64,000 nucleotides of DNA from Maribacter sp. (GTDB lineage: Bacteria > Bacteroidota > Bacteroidia > Flavobacteriales > Flavobacteriaceae). The stretch lies in NCBI GenBank assembly GCA_024643345.1, contig JAHENB010000064.1, positions 1 to 64,000 of the forward strand. Direction: 5' to 3'. The translations under genes were made by a program, and so were the position numbers. This document shows, piece by piece, positions 9,318-18,812 of this stretch (its first letter is position 1; each line of letters starts with the position of its first letter). Below the pieces are notes generated by a model. That model was given only the letters and a program-made list of their open reading frames with translations, did no database searches and had not been told where the DNA came from.

Positions 9318-10172
9318 TCAATGCAAAACGGGCCGTGCGACCATGATGCCCGTATTCTTCTTAATGCCTTTGAGATAATCGACGAGGGGCAACTTTGATA
9401 CCTCCACCTCTCCTGAACCCGTGGAGGCATGCAATAAATGGATGCGGCCGTCGGCCTCACGGGTGGCAATTCCCGTATGGGTAATATCCAATCCCTCGAT
9501 CGAGGTCGTGAGCGCGATGATATCGCCGGAACGAATCATGGCTTCACTTGATTCGATTTGGTCTTGCGCCAATACACAGATCGGCCGGCTATTAAGTTGG
9601 TTTTCCGAAATCCGTATTTTTTCAAAATTTTCATCCTGCCTCAAAAATGGGTATAAATCCCGATGGGCGCTCATAAAGTCAATGGTTTTCGAAATTTCAA
9701 TGCCTCCGATCTGCGCGGTGACATCTTTCAACAAACCCTTTTGCTGGTTGTTGGCAATCCATTCCGAAAAATAATGGAGGCGTGAGGCGTAACCGTTTAA
9801 TTGGCCATTTTCATAACGAATGGTTTCCAAGTTCATGGTAAAAGAATCAAAGTCTTTTTGTCCCGCTTCTAGCATCATCCCAAAAGCCAATACATTTTCC
9901 ACAAACGTGGTACAGTCGAGTCCTTGCAAGTTCACCACCAGCGATTCGGTCTCCCCTATTTCCAAAGTCTTGGCAACATAGGGCGTTTTCAAAAAAGTTT
10001 TACCCACGGCCACCAAGGTTTCGCCCAATTCGCTCTTGGAGAGTCCTGCGATTTCCTGTATTTTATTTTCTACGGCCAGTTTGTCCTTGGCCGAGCAAAC
10101 TATATCTTGAGCCATTATGAACTGTGAAGAGCAACAAAGCATTGCCCAAAAGACATTTCTTCCCATCTTCAT
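9318..10172 (-). CDS. secreted N-acetylmuramoyl-L-alanine amidase-like protein (DUF1460, NlpC/P60-like fold)
   Basis: The frame extends to 10337, but that start lies inside the upstream gene. The ATG at 10172, or 10166, gives a signal peptide (FWAMLCCSSQFIMAQ) and a 284-aa protein, 25 bp after the upstream stop. The family motif LDCTTFVENVLAFG places the catalytic Cys87, and the partner His is in DITHTGIATRE near residue 245, followed by IHLLHAS. DUF1460 members are predicted peptidoglycan amidases of the periplasm. It is probably in one operon with the TraB/GumN gene upstream. Confidence 0.88.
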   Translation of the reverse strand: MKMGRNVFWAMLCCSSQFIMAQDIVCSAKDKLAVENKIQEIAGLSKSELGETLVAVGKTFLKTPYVAKTLEIGETESLVVNLQGLDCTTFVENVLAFGMMLEAGQKDFDSFTMNLETIRYENGQLNGYASRLHYFSEWIANNQQKGLLKDVTAQIGGIEISKTIDFMSAHRDLYPFLRQDENFEKIRISENQLNSRPICVLAQDQIESSEAMIRSGDIIALTTSIEGLDITHTGIATREADGRIHLLHASTGSGEVEVSKLPLVDYLKGIKKNTGIMVARPVLH

Positions 10173-10197
10173 TCTTGTTTTATGCAAAAATAAGGAA

Positions 10198-13100
10198 TTA
10201 CCACCCATGGTACCCAAAGCCGCCATAAGAATTGGGACGGTACACTTCGGCTCGCGGACGGTCTTTGAGTAAAAATTCCTCAGTAGCCCATTCCATAGCT
10301 TCTTCATCGGTATCGGTATCCTCGATCCGGGCACCATGGGCCAATTTATAGTAAGGTTTGGTGGCCAAGGCCTTGCCCTTTTCGAAAACGACCAGGCTTA
10401 TTTTGAAGTTTTGGTCATAATCGTCGCGGTTGCGCGATTTGAAATAATATCCGTTAAAGGATCTGTCCTTAAACCGCAGTGGCTTTTCGCCCATAAAAAA
10501 GAGAGAATCGCGATTTTTATTGAACTGGCCATTTTCATAGAGCAAAGACTCCGCCAAATACCGTTCACTTCGATATTTCGAAGGGAACAATTGCAATTTA
10601 TCAATACCCTGTAATTTATTGAATAAAATTAGCCTGCTATTAAGGTCGGAAGCCAGGCCCTCCATTAGCCCTTGAGGTAAAAAGTCGCTTTCTTGGGCCA
10701 TGAGCATAGCATAAGTGGTGCGTACATTTCTGTCCGTTACCCATAAAAGTCGGTTGAAAAACTCCTTTACATCTTTCTCTTCCCTAAATGGATAGAGGAG
10801 CACCGCATAGTCTTCGAGAACCCCGAAGGTATTGGTTCCTTTGTTACCATCGCCAAGGTTTTTGGCCACATTGCCCAGTGCCCGTTTGAGTTGTATCTTG
10901 GCATCGTTCAAGATCTGTTTTTGGTATTTTTTGTAGTTGTTGGGTTTTACCAGCCCCTTTTCCTGCAATTTCGCCAAAATTGAAAAAATGGGCGATTTAT
11001 ATTCCTCAATAGCACTGTATTCCAAAATTTCTGGATAGAGTTTTTTAGCCAAGGGTAGGCTGTCACTGTATGGCCTAAATATTTTCTGTATCTCTGCCGT
11101 ATTAGATATCAAGGGAAGGTCTTGCGATAATAGCTCGAGTAACAAGTTCACTGATCGGTCATCGGACTTGCAGCTGACAGACTGCAATATTTTGGTTTGG
11201 GCATTCGAATTGTTATACGATGCTTTGTATAGTTCTTGGAAAAATGGAACCACTCGAGGGTCATCAAGTTTACCCAATTGTTGGATCAAATAGGCCTGCA
11301 GGTATTTTTTATCATCGGGATAGGTGAAATCCGCGATATAGTGCTTCAGCGAATCGATGTGTTTTTTCTGGAAATGGATAAAATTAAATCCGGTGTGAAC
11401 AATACTATCATTGGTACGTAATGCCTTGAAAAAATCATAGGTTCTGTCAGAGAGGATATCATTCCCGATAATCGTATCGAAAAGAACGAAGTTTTCGAAG
11501 AATTCCGACACAAAACGGCTGGGTGCCCCAGTGGTATCTACTTGGGCCTTTACCTCGTATAGCAAACCTCCCTTGAGCACATTCTTAATCAAAACACCCC
11601 TACTACTGGCCGAATCGGCAAGGGTCAATTCGAGTTCATACCGGCCATCCGGAAAACTGCTGGCCTTTTCATCGGCAATCAGAAATCGCTGCTGACCATA
11701 GAGTGCTTTTCGCAATGCCCAGACTGAATCGATGCTTGGAAACATCATAAAATCGTGCGACTTGTTCAGGGTTACGGTCACTGCCTCATTGTTCTTGTTC
11801 TGATATACCGTTTTCTTATTGTAGGCTTCATAAGCCTTGGGCCGGTTTCGTCCATTAAGGTACATTTTGCTGCTCTCCACGAATTTTGGAGGCTTTACGT
11901 TGCTCAAGGTTGAGAAGAACATGGCCGTATCGATGACCCTTTCATAGGTTTGTTCATTAGCTGCCTCTTGGAGCACCAATGAATCGAAGTACGCGGTGGC
12001 CTCCGCTTCATGGGCGGTGACCATGCCCAATAAATAGTAATCGCCCCTTTTAAAAGTGGTCTTCAGGTAAAGCCATTTGCCCCCTTCATGGTCGATCAAA
12101 GCCTTCGAACTAAGGGAATTGCCATTATACCCAAGATACTGGGGCTCCAATTTCAGATCCTGGTAAAATCGTTTTTGGATCTGCTTCAATTCAAATTGAT
12201 CTTCTTCCAAAAAATTGAAATCGTTAAGGGTGGCCTTGCGGAGAAAATAATAGCTCTCGGAAATTGAATCATACCCTTGAACCAAGCGGTCGCCATTGCG
12301 AAATCGGTTGGTAAAACTATAGAGCTTTGGCATAACTATTTCGAAATCATCAAAACCGGAAGCTACCGTTTCCTTATCATGATTTAGTTCTTTAAAGCGA
12401 ATACTATTAAAAATGGTATCAGAATGCTGAACTACATAATCCCCATCACCTCCCATCTTAAAGATCAAGATTTCCAAGGGGGTCAAAAAGATATGGTACC
12501 GTTGGTGGTCCCCATTCTTTAATTGGTTTTTGATGTCGAGGCCCTCGAACCCATTTCGTTTGATTCGGGCCTTTTCCAAAATCTTTCCAGGGATGTTCTC
12601 GAACAACATTCGATCTAGATCATCCAAGCTGTAGACTTCATCTTGCTTCAGATAAGAGAAGGTCGGTATGCGGTTCACCATGACAAAGCTGCCATTGGCC
12701 AAATCCGGTGACACATATATCGTATTGGGTTTCTCGGAAACGGGATAGAGTTTGTTGTGTAGGTCGATACTGAAGAAATGATCGTCAGGACCAAAGGACT
12801 GGTAATCGTTCTGTTTTATCGATTGTTCCAGCTTCTCTTTGATCTGTTTGCCCTTTACCGTCGATTTCGATGACAATGGTTTTACCGTATAGCCCATTTG
12901 TCTCAAAATGGCGATTACCCCCCTTTTACCGGGCAAATGGGCCGCACCAATGCCTGTAAAGGTCTTCGCGGTACGGACGATAGAATCTAGGCGCTGCGCC
13001 ATATTTCGATTTCGGATAAACAACATGTTTTCGAGATAATGCTCAGTGTACATGCCTTTATCGATTGAATCGAGGAGGTTAATATTGCGGTCGCGATAGG

Positions 13101-13710
13101 CATTCTGTAGTAGCGTGGAAAAATCTTGCTGTTGCATTTTCTTCTGTAACCACTCATCCGGTTTTTGCTTCATCGGGTTAAGGCTGGCCCTGGCCACCAA
13201 GGCAGAAGATTCTTCCAAATCTTCCAAAGCAAGTACCCTTTTATCGAACTTTTTTCCCGACTGGTAAATGAACATGTCAAGATAGGTCTCTTCTTCAAAA
13301 TCTTCCGCCTCGTTGTTGCTTCGATATAAAATACTGTTGACACGGCTATCGTCGAATGCGAGATGCGAGGCCATTTCTTCCTTACGAGGATTTTTTACCA
13401 AAAACGGATGGGTATAGAACCCTTTGATGTAGAAACCATTTCCCCTTGGGCCCATAAAGCCCATCAGGTCATCATTATCGAGCCAAGTTCCTGGATCTGA
13501 CTCCAAGGCCACTGCCTCACTTTGATCGAGTGCCTCATAAAAAACATCATCAAGTCGAAATGCAATGCGTTTGCTCACGTGCATGGTACCATATAGGTAA
13601 GAACTTTCGGCCAGCCCGTTCCCGGAAATTTCCCAAAGCAGGCTATGCGCCTCTTGGGCCGAAACGACAAGGCCGAAAAAAAGCAGGATTAGGGAAACAA
13701 TCTTACGCAT
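10198..13710 (-). CDS. very long secreted TraB/GumN family protein with an unassigned ~880-residue C-terminal region
   Basis: I place the start at the ATG at 13710 (MRKIVSLILLFF, signal peptide ending VSAQ), giving 1170 aa; the frame itself runs 14 codons further. Residues about 22-285 match TraB/GumN: SLLWEISGNG, SSYLYGTMHVS near the start, EDLEESSA in the middle, and GIGAAHLPGKRGVIAILRQMGY at the end of the domain. Typical GumN proteins are about 290 aa and end there. The remaining region is unassigned; the part near residues 830-900 (for example LIQQLGKLDDPRVVPFFQEL) looks helical and HEAT-like, and the last 150 residues are basic and aromatic-rich. The protein is probably periplasmic or surface-associated. 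TraB-family proteins are suspected metalloproteases, but the activity here is unknown. Confidence 0.8.
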   Translation of the reverse strand: MRKIVSLILLFFGLVVSAQEAHSLLWEISGNGLAESSYLYGTMHVSKRIAFRLDDVFYEALDQSEAVALESDPGTWLDNDDLMGFMGPRGNGFYIKGFYTHPFLVKNPRKEEMASHLAFDDSRVNSILYRSNNEAEDFEEETYLDMFIYQSGKKFDKRVLALEDLEESSALVARASLNPMKQKPDEWLQKKMQQQDFSTLLQNAYRDRNINLLDSIDKGMYTEHYLENMLFIRNRNMAQRLDSIVRTAKTFTGIGAAHLPGKRGVIAILRQMGYTVKPLSSKSTVKGKQIKEKLEQSIKQNDYQSFGPDDHFFSIDLHNKLYPVSEKPNTIYVSPDLANGSFVMVNRIPTFSYLKQDEVYSLDDLDRMLFENIPGKILEKARIKRNGFEGLDIKNQLKNGDHQRYHIFLTPLEILIFKMGGDGDYVVQHSDTIFNSIRFKELNHDKETVASGFDDFEIVMPKLYSFTNRFRNGDRLVQGYDSISESYYFLRKATLNDFNFLEEDQFELKQIQKRFYQDLKLEPQYLGYNGNSLSSKALIDHEGGKWLYLKTTFKRGDYYLLGMVTAHEAEATAYFDSLVLQEAANEQTYERVIDTAMFFSTLSNVKPPKFVESSKMYLNGRNRPKAYEAYNKKTVYQNKNNEAVTVTLNKSHDFMMFPSIDSVWALRKALYGQQRFLIADEKASSFPDGRYELELTLADSASSRGVLIKNVLKGGLLYEVKAQVDTTGAPSRFVSEFFENFVLFDTIIGNDILSDRTYDFFKALRTNDSIVHTGFNFIHFQKKHIDSLKHYIADFTYPDDKKYLQAYLIQQLGKLDDPRVVPFFQELYKASYNNSNAQTKILQSVSCKSDDRSVNLLLELLSQDLPLISNTAEIQKIFRPYSDSLPLAKKLYPEILEYSAIEEYKSPIFSILAKLQEKGLVKPNNYKKYQKQILNDAKIQLKRALGNVAKNLGDGNKGTNTFGVLEDYAVLLYPFREEKDVKEFFNRLLWVTDRNVRTTYAMLMAQESDFLPQGLMEGLASDLNSRLILFNKLQGIDKLQLFPSKYRSERYLAESLLYENGQFNKNRDSLFFMGEKPLRFKDRSFNGYYFKSRNRDDYDQNFKISLVVFEKGKALATKPYYKLAHGARIEDTDTDEEAMEWATEEFLLKDRPRAEVYRPNSYGGFGYHGW

Positions 13711-13812
13711 GATCAGGTTTTGTTCTTGGTAATTCTGATAAGGATGCCCCAAATGGGCTTATCGTTTGCTGATAATAGGCATTCCTAAAGCCATTAAAAA
13801 AATTGGTCCTTT

Positions 13813-14922
13813 TTATAACGGTTTTTTTGGCAGCATATTTTTTCCTTCTGGCATATTTTTTACGTATAATCGGTAATGGGCCAGGCTTTCGGGATAGTTT
13901 CGCTGTAAAAAAGTGATCAATTGTTCACGAACGTGTACCCGCAAATCCCAGGTCGAGGAGGCATCTTTCGCACTCATCAAGGCCCTGACTTCCATGTGCC
14001 CCGCTTTGCTGTCGGTCACTTGTATATTTTGAACTTCCCCATCCCAAAGATCGGTCGCCTCCAATATCTTGCCAAGCTCTTGGCGCAAAGCCTCGAAAGG
14101 CACCTGATAATCGGTATAGAGCATTACCGATCCCACGAGGTCTGCCGAAGACTTGGTCCAGTTTTGAAAAGGCTGCTCGATAAAATATGTGGTGGGAACC
14201 ACCAACCTCCGTTTGTCCCATATCTTTATCACCACATAGGTAAGGGTAATTTCCTCGATTCGGCCCCATTCCCCCTCAACGATAACCACATCGTCTAGTT
14301 TGATGGGCTGTGCTATGGCAATCTGAATTCCCGCCAAGATGGTGCCGATCATCTTTTGAGCAGACAAACCGATGATGATGCCCGCCACTCCAGCTGAGGC
14401 GAAGATGCTCACCCCAATCTCGCGAATACTTTCAAAACTCATCAAAGCAAGCCCCATAGCGATGATCACCACCACAAAAATGGCAATTCGTTCCAAAATG
14501 TTGAATTGAGTGGCTACTTTTCGCGCTTTTAGGTTGTCGCTATCATCAACATCATAGCGTTCCATGATGCGCCGTTTGGTAATTTTGAGCACATTGAGCA
14601 CTAACCAGGTGCCCGCAAAAATAAAGACTAATGTACTTGCCTTCTTGAACCAGTATTCATATTCATCCATACCCAGCAGTTCGCGTAAGGAAGCCACCCG
14701 CAGCATAATGGAGCCTAAGATCAGGAGCAAGGGAGAACTGATTTTTTTTACCGCACTTAGGGGTATCAGGTATTTCGGATTCTTTCCGTAGCGGTTCAAA
14801 ACATTAAGCAATATGGCATAGCACAACAAAAGCACTACAACGGTAAAGATTACAATGACCAAGGCGCTATTGGTTTCGGCGAAAAATTTTTTGAACATGC
14901 CCATTTTTGCTTGAGTATACAA
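13813..14922 (-). CDS. MscS family mechanosensitive ion channel
   Basis: This 369-aa protein has about five transmembrane helices in residues 15-200. The pore-lining helix GVAGIIIGLSAQKMIGTILAG is rich in small residues. The MscS beta domain follows (LDDVVIVEGEWGRIEEITL and RLVVPTTYF, then FQNWTKSS). It ends with an alpha/beta cytoplasmic domain up to residue 360. The channel opens under membrane tension to release solutes during hypo-osmotic shock. Start candidates are 14922, 14904 and 14898 (MFKKFF); the later ones read more like a native N-terminus. It lies upstream of the TraB gene on the same strand with 102 bp between. Confidence 0.93.
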   Translation of the reverse strand: MYTQAKMGMFKKFFAETNSALVIVIFTVVVLLLCYAILLNVLNRYGKNPKYLIPLSAVKKISSPLLLILGSIMLRVASLRELLGMDEYEYWFKKASTLVFIFAGTWLVLNVLKITKRRIMERYDVDDSDNLKARKVATQFNILERIAIFVVVIIAMGLALMSFESIREIGVSIFASAGVAGIIIGLSAQKMIGTILAGIQIAIAQPIKLDDVVIVEGEWGRIEEITLTYVVIKIWDKRRLVVPTTYFIEQPFQNWTKSSADLVGSVMLYTDYQVPFEALRQELGKILEATDLWDGEVQNIQVTDSKAGHMEVRALMSAKDASSTWDLRVHVREQLITFLQRNYPESLAHYRLYVKNMPEGKNMLPKKPL

Positions 14923-15097
14923 AAAAATTAAAAACCACAGGGCAGAATAGCATAAAAAAGGTTAAGATTGATAGGCTCTATGGCGGCATCGATAAAGTTA
15001 TGGCCCATGTCTATCGCTATATAACAGGCAAGCCGTATTTTTACGGGCGGTCAAAGAAATACATAGGACTCAAAACCTAACCAAGAAAAGTTGCATT

Positions 15098-16129
15098 ATG
15101 AAAGGAATACTCCTTGTAAATTTAGGTTCTCCCGACAGCCCCACGGCCAAGGACGTGAAGCCCTATCTCGATGAATTTTTGATGGACGAACGGGTCATCG
15201 ACGTGCCTAAAGTGTTGCGCAACCTGCTGGTACGCGGTATCATTTTGCAGACCCGGCCCAAGAAATCGGCCAAGGCATACGCCAAGATATGGTGGGATAA
15301 GGGTTCGCCCCTGATCGTGCTTTCCCAGCGCTTCACCGATAAGTTGCGAAAACATACTGCAATGCCCGTAGCCCTTGGGATGCGCTATGGCACAATGACC
15401 ATCAAAAACGCCCTTCGGGAATTGAACGACCAAGGCGTAACCGAGGTACTTTTGGTTCCCCTTTATCCACATTATGCCATGTCGAGTTATGAAACGGTCG
15501 TGGTAAAAGTGATGGAAGACCAACAAAAACACTTCCCCGAGATGCAGGTGACCACTATGCCCGCTTTTTATAAGAACAAGGACTACATCAGGGTATTGTC
15601 GGAAAGTATTGCGGAAGGACTGAAAGATTTTGATTATGACCATATTCTGTTTTCGTACCATGGTATTCCAGAACGGCACATTCGAAAGAGCGACCCTACC
15701 CATTTTCATTGCAAGATCAATGGGAGCTGTTGTAGCATCAACTCCGTTGCGCACCATACCTGTTATCGCCATCAGGTATACGAGACCACAGAATTGGTCA
15801 AGGCCCATTTAGGCTTGAATGAAGCGCAGGTGAGCACCTCCTTCCAGTCCCGCTTGGCAGGTGACCCCTGGTTGAAACCCTATACCGATTATGAGTTTGA
15901 AAGATTGGCGAAATCGGGGAAGAAAAATCTGGCGGTCGTCACTGCTGCCTTCGTCAGCGACTGTCTGGAAACCTTGGAAGAAATAGCGATGGAAGGCAAA
16001 GAGCAGTTCGAGGAAGCGGGAGGCGAACACTATAAGCATATTCCTTGTCTGAACGATAGTGACGCTTGGGTAGCCGTCATGGCCGACTGGGTAAATACTT
16101 GGCAGGTCAATGGATCCCTGCCCGAATAA
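15098..16129 (+). CDS. hemH: ferrochelatase
   Basis: HemH inserts Fe(II) into protoporphyrin IX, the last step of heme b synthesis. The 343-aa protein starts with MKGILLVNLGSPDSP, the family N-terminus. It has PLYPHYAMSSYE near 121-132, the catalytic His188 in FSYHGIPERH, and the conserved acidic SDCLETLEEI near 287-296. Directly after the His is a cysteine-rich stretch with Cys205, Cys211, Cys212 and Cys222. Some bacterial ferrochelatases bind a [2Fe-2S] cluster with internal cysteines, so a cluster is possible but not proven here. It is a single gene, not joined to the hemA-hemCD-hemE operon about 8 kb away. Confidence 0.96.
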   Translation: MKGILLVNLGSPDSPTAKDVKPYLDEFLMDERVIDVPKVLRNLLVRGIILQTRPKKSAKAYAKIWWDKGSPLIVLSQRFTDKLRKHTAMPVALGMRYGTMTIKNALRELNDQGVTEVLLVPLYPHYAMSSYETVVVKVMEDQQKHFPEMQVTTMPAFYKNKDYIRVLSESIAEGLKDFDYDHILFSYHGIPERHIRKSDPTHFHCKINGSCCSINSVAHHTCYRHQVYETTELVKAHLGLNEAQVSTSFQSRLAGDPWLKPYTDYEFERLAKSGKKNLAVVTAAFVSDCLETLEEIAMEGKEQFEEAGGEHYKHIPCLNDSDAWVAVMADWVNTWQVNGSLPE

Positions 16130-16237
16130 TTATAATAGTGTTTTTATGAAATCAATGAATTTGGCCGATCTTGATTGTTCGAAGCCAAAACCTTGTTAAT
16201 GAACCGCTAAATAATGATCTCACTTCCTAAATAGCCA

Positions 16238-16245
16238 TAGCTTTG
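16238..16245 (+). promoter_or_regulatory. predicted -7 box of the MATE gene (TAGCTTTG)
   Basis: TAGCTTTG fits TAnnTTTG and lies 29 bp before the ATG at 16275. I see no TTG at the proper -33 spacing, so support is partial. Confidence 0.4.
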
Positions 16246-16274
16246 TAAACCTATATGAAAAATCGTAAAATTTA

Positions 16275-17675
16275 ATGGCAAAAGTCTCCGCGGAACAACT
16301 GGGCTCGGAACCTATAGGCCAACTCCTGATCAAACAGGCAGTACCGGCCAGTATCGGTATTTTGGTGATGTCGCTCAATATTCTGGTCGATTCCATTTTT
16401 GTCGGGAATTGGATAGGATCCATTGCCATTGCCGCCATCAACGTGGTTCTCCCGGTTTCTTTCTTTATTGGTGCCTTGGGAATGGCCATTGGGATAGGGG
16501 GCGCTAGCATCATTTCCCGTGCCTTGGGGGCCGACGATAAACCTAAGGCACTGAAGACCTTTGGAAACCAGATTACGCTCACCCTCTTGGTAACGGTCGG
16601 CATGGTGGCATTGGGACTCTATTTCGTCAATGGACTTATCCCTGCCTTTGGGGGCAAGGGGGCCATTTTTGAACCTGCCAAGATTTATTATACCATCGTG
16701 CTCTATGGCGTTCCATTTTTAGCGCTTTGCATGATGGGCAATACGGTGATCCGTGCCGAGGGAAAGCCAAAATTTGCAATGATCGCCATGATTATTCCTT
16801 CGGTGGGGAATTTGTTGATGGACTATGTTTTCATCAACGTTATGGACTTGGGGATGGAAGGCGCGGCATGGGCCACCACCATCAGCTATGTGCTCTGCTT
16901 TGCTTATATCTTTTATTTCTTCCTCTCGAAAAACTCTGAGCTCAAACTTAATTTAGTCCATTTTGGGCTCGACTTGTCAATTTTGCGGGAAATTGGTTCG
17001 CTGGGTTTTGTAACCTTGTCCCGGCAGGCCTTGGTGAGTTTGGTGTACTTGCTCATGAACAACATTCTTTTCGATCTTGGCGGGGAGGCCTCAGTGGCCG
17101 TGTACGCCATCATTGGTCGTATGTTGATGTTCGCACTCTTTCCCGTCTTCGGGGTTACCCAAGGGTTTTTGCCCATCGCGGGCTTCAATTATGGGGCCAA
17201 AAAATACCCTCGGGTAAGGGAATCGATCAATACGGCCATCAAATATGCCGCTATATTGGCTAGTGTGGTCTTCGTTGGGCTCTTTATTTTTCCCGGAGAA
17301 ATCGCGGGCCTCTTTTTGAGCGACAAACCCGGACTTTCGGCCCATGATCTGGCCGTAAACGCCTATGTGATGCAACATACTCCAGCGGCCATGCGCTGGG
17401 TATTTGCCGCAACGCCCATCATAGCGCTGCAATTGATCGGGGCTGCTTATTTTCAAGCCATCGGGAAGGCTGTGCCGGCATTGTTGTTGACGCTCACACG
17501 CCAAGGGTTTTTTTTCATACCCCTTATCCTTATACTTCCCAGTTTTTTGGGCGAAACGGGAGTGTGGGTTTCCTTTCCCATTGCCGATGTTTTGGCTACA
17601 ATTGTAACCGGTTATTACCTCAGAAAAGAAATTAAAAGAACTTTGGTCATTTCCGATGCTCCGATTTCCAGCTGA
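16275..17675 (+). CDS. MATE family efflux transporter
   Basis: This 466-aa inner-membrane protein has about 12 hydrophobic helices in two MatE repeats (residues about 15-225 and 240-455). Typical segments are the N-terminal PIGQLLIKQAVPASIGILVM, GIGGASIISRALGADDKPKA after helix 2, and its second-repeat equivalent FPVFGVTQGFLPIAGFNYGA. MATE proteins export cationic drugs or metabolites in exchange for Na+ or H+. The substrate is not predictable from sequence. It stands alone between hemH and an unknown secreted protein. Confidence 0.95.
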   Translation: MAKVSAEQLGSEPIGQLLIKQAVPASIGILVMSLNILVDSIFVGNWIGSIAIAAINVVLPVSFFIGALGMAIGIGGASIISRALGADDKPKALKTFGNQITLTLLVTVGMVALGLYFVNGLIPAFGGKGAIFEPAKIYYTIVLYGVPFLALCMMGNTVIRAEGKPKFAMIAMIIPSVGNLLMDYVFINVMDLGMEGAAWATTISYVLCFAYIFYFFLSKNSELKLNLVHFGLDLSILREIGSLGFVTLSRQALVSLVYLLMNNILFDLGGEASVAVYAIIGRMLMFALFPVFGVTQGFLPIAGFNYGAKKYPRVRESINTAIKYAAILASVVFVGLFIFPGEIAGLFLSDKPGLSAHDLAVNAYVMQHTPAAMRWVFAATPIIALQLIGAAYFQAIGKAVPALLLTLTRQGFFFIPLILILPSFLGETGVWVSFPIADVLATIVTGYYLRKEIKRTLVISDAPISS

Positions 17676-17992
17676 TCTTAAGTACCATTTTAGCCGAATT
17701 TTAAATTTTTATGGGACCTATCAAAAGATTTCAAAGCAATCCATCATTGGGCATATTACCTCTTTTCTTACACTTCACTTAGTTTTCTCCTTTTTTTCAA
17801 GATCAAATTCGTTCAAGAGCACCTTGTCAGAGGACATTACAGCCTAAACAAAGAGTCATTTGCCTAACCGGTTCGCCTCCAACCTCAACGCCTTTCAGTA
17901 GTCTTTATCCTACATAAAATATGTGGCTCAAATAATTGATTATCAGTTATTTATTATTATATTTATTGGATAACCAATAAAAACAACCAACA
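17676..17992 (+). other. non-coding stretch with a leader hairpin
   Basis: This is 317 bp without a supported gene. It is AT-rich toward the right end. The only structure found is a perfect 8-bp inverted repeat, TTTATTGG-ATAA-CCAATAAA (17962-17981), which ends 11 bp before the next ATG and would fold in the mRNA leader. About one such repeat of this stem and loop size is expected by chance in 64 kb, so a role is only suggested by position. Confidence 0.4.
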
Positions 17993-18697
17993 ATGAAAAA
18001 ATTACTTATCTACGCCTTATTTTTTGTAGCCTTTGCAGTCAAAGCACAAGAGGGTTATTTTAGCGCTTATCAAGTTGTGGTCGAACCCCAGGAAGTGGAG
18101 ATGATCTACAAATTGACTAACGATTATTTTACGGCCAATAAACCTACCGGAGTAACGGTAAGTTTATGGGAGAACCATTTTAATGATCCAACAAACAATT
18201 TCACCCATTCCATAGTGTTTACAGGTTCTTTGGAGGATTTGGGGAATATGTACGCCAGGGATGGGGGCGATAGCTGGACATTGTTCTTGACGCGATTGAA
18301 CCAGCATATCAAAGATGGCTTTAGTGCATTCGCAGGGACCAGTATAGCACATTGGGGAGACCTAATGCAAGACTATCCCGTGCAGACTTATTACCTCTTG
18401 GATGTGGAAGATTCTGAAAAGTTCATCCCCGCCATGACAAAGTACAACAATGCCCATAACCCTGCCGGAAGCCTTTTGATGGTAGGAAATATCACCACAG
18501 GCCGTTCTTCCGATGGAGGTTCCCATTGGATAATCCGTGGTTACAAAGACTTCAAAGGGGCATTGGGCGGAGTCCGCGCAATGCGTACCGAAGCCCAGCA
18601 AGCGGCCAGCGATAAGGCCTGGAAGGAACAGGCGGCCACCAATGGCGGAGTTAATCTCGTCCGTTCCGGTACCCGTGTCCGCTTGGGCCAATGGTGA
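17993..18697 (+). CDS. secreted protein of unknown function
   Basis: I do not recognise this 234-aa protein. Residues 1-19 are a clean signal peptide (LLIYALFFVAFAVKAQ) with cleavage after AQ, so it is periplasmic or exported. The mature part contains two stretches of similar pattern, each with a beta strand followed by a helix (SIVFTGSLEDLGNMY near 74-88 and HWIIRGYKDFKGALGGVRAM near 180-199). This could reflect a duplicated alpha/beta-barrel-like fold, but that is only an impression. A leader hairpin precedes it and a good intrinsic terminator follows, so it is a single-gene transcript. Confidence 0.8.
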   Translation: MKKLLIYALFFVAFAVKAQEGYFSAYQVVVEPQEVEMIYKLTNDYFTANKPTGVTVSLWENHFNDPTNNFTHSIVFTGSLEDLGNMYARDGGDSWTLFLTRLNQHIKDGFSAFAGTSIAHWGDLMQDYPVQTYYLLDVEDSEKFIPAMTKYNNAHNPAGSLLMVGNITTGRSSDGGSHWIIRGYKDFKGALGGVRAMRTEAQQAASDKAWKEQAATNGGVNLVRSGTRVRLGQW

Positions 18698-18717
18698 TAA
18701 CGCCTATGTGTTAAAAT

Positions 18718-18746
18718 AAACCCTTCCTGTTTGGAGGGGTTTTTTT
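18718..18746 (+). terminator. intrinsic terminator
   Basis: AAACCCTTCC and GGAGGGGTTT form a 10-bp stem with one G-U pair and a 5-nt loop, followed by a T run. It lies 20 bp after the stop of the unknown secreted protein. Confidence 0.85.
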
Positions 18747-18812
18747 GTGAAATAAAAATTAAACAATTAAAATTCAGAAAACATCAACGCAATTATGGTC
18801 ATTTCCAACTAC

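Noticed and set aside
10173-10337. An upstream extension of the DUF1460 gene.
   Set aside because: It would run 140 bp into the TraB gene, and a signal peptide begins at 10172.
17656-17847. A 63-codon frame at the end of the MATE gene.
   Set aside because: It overlaps the MATE end, has no upstream signal and no domain.
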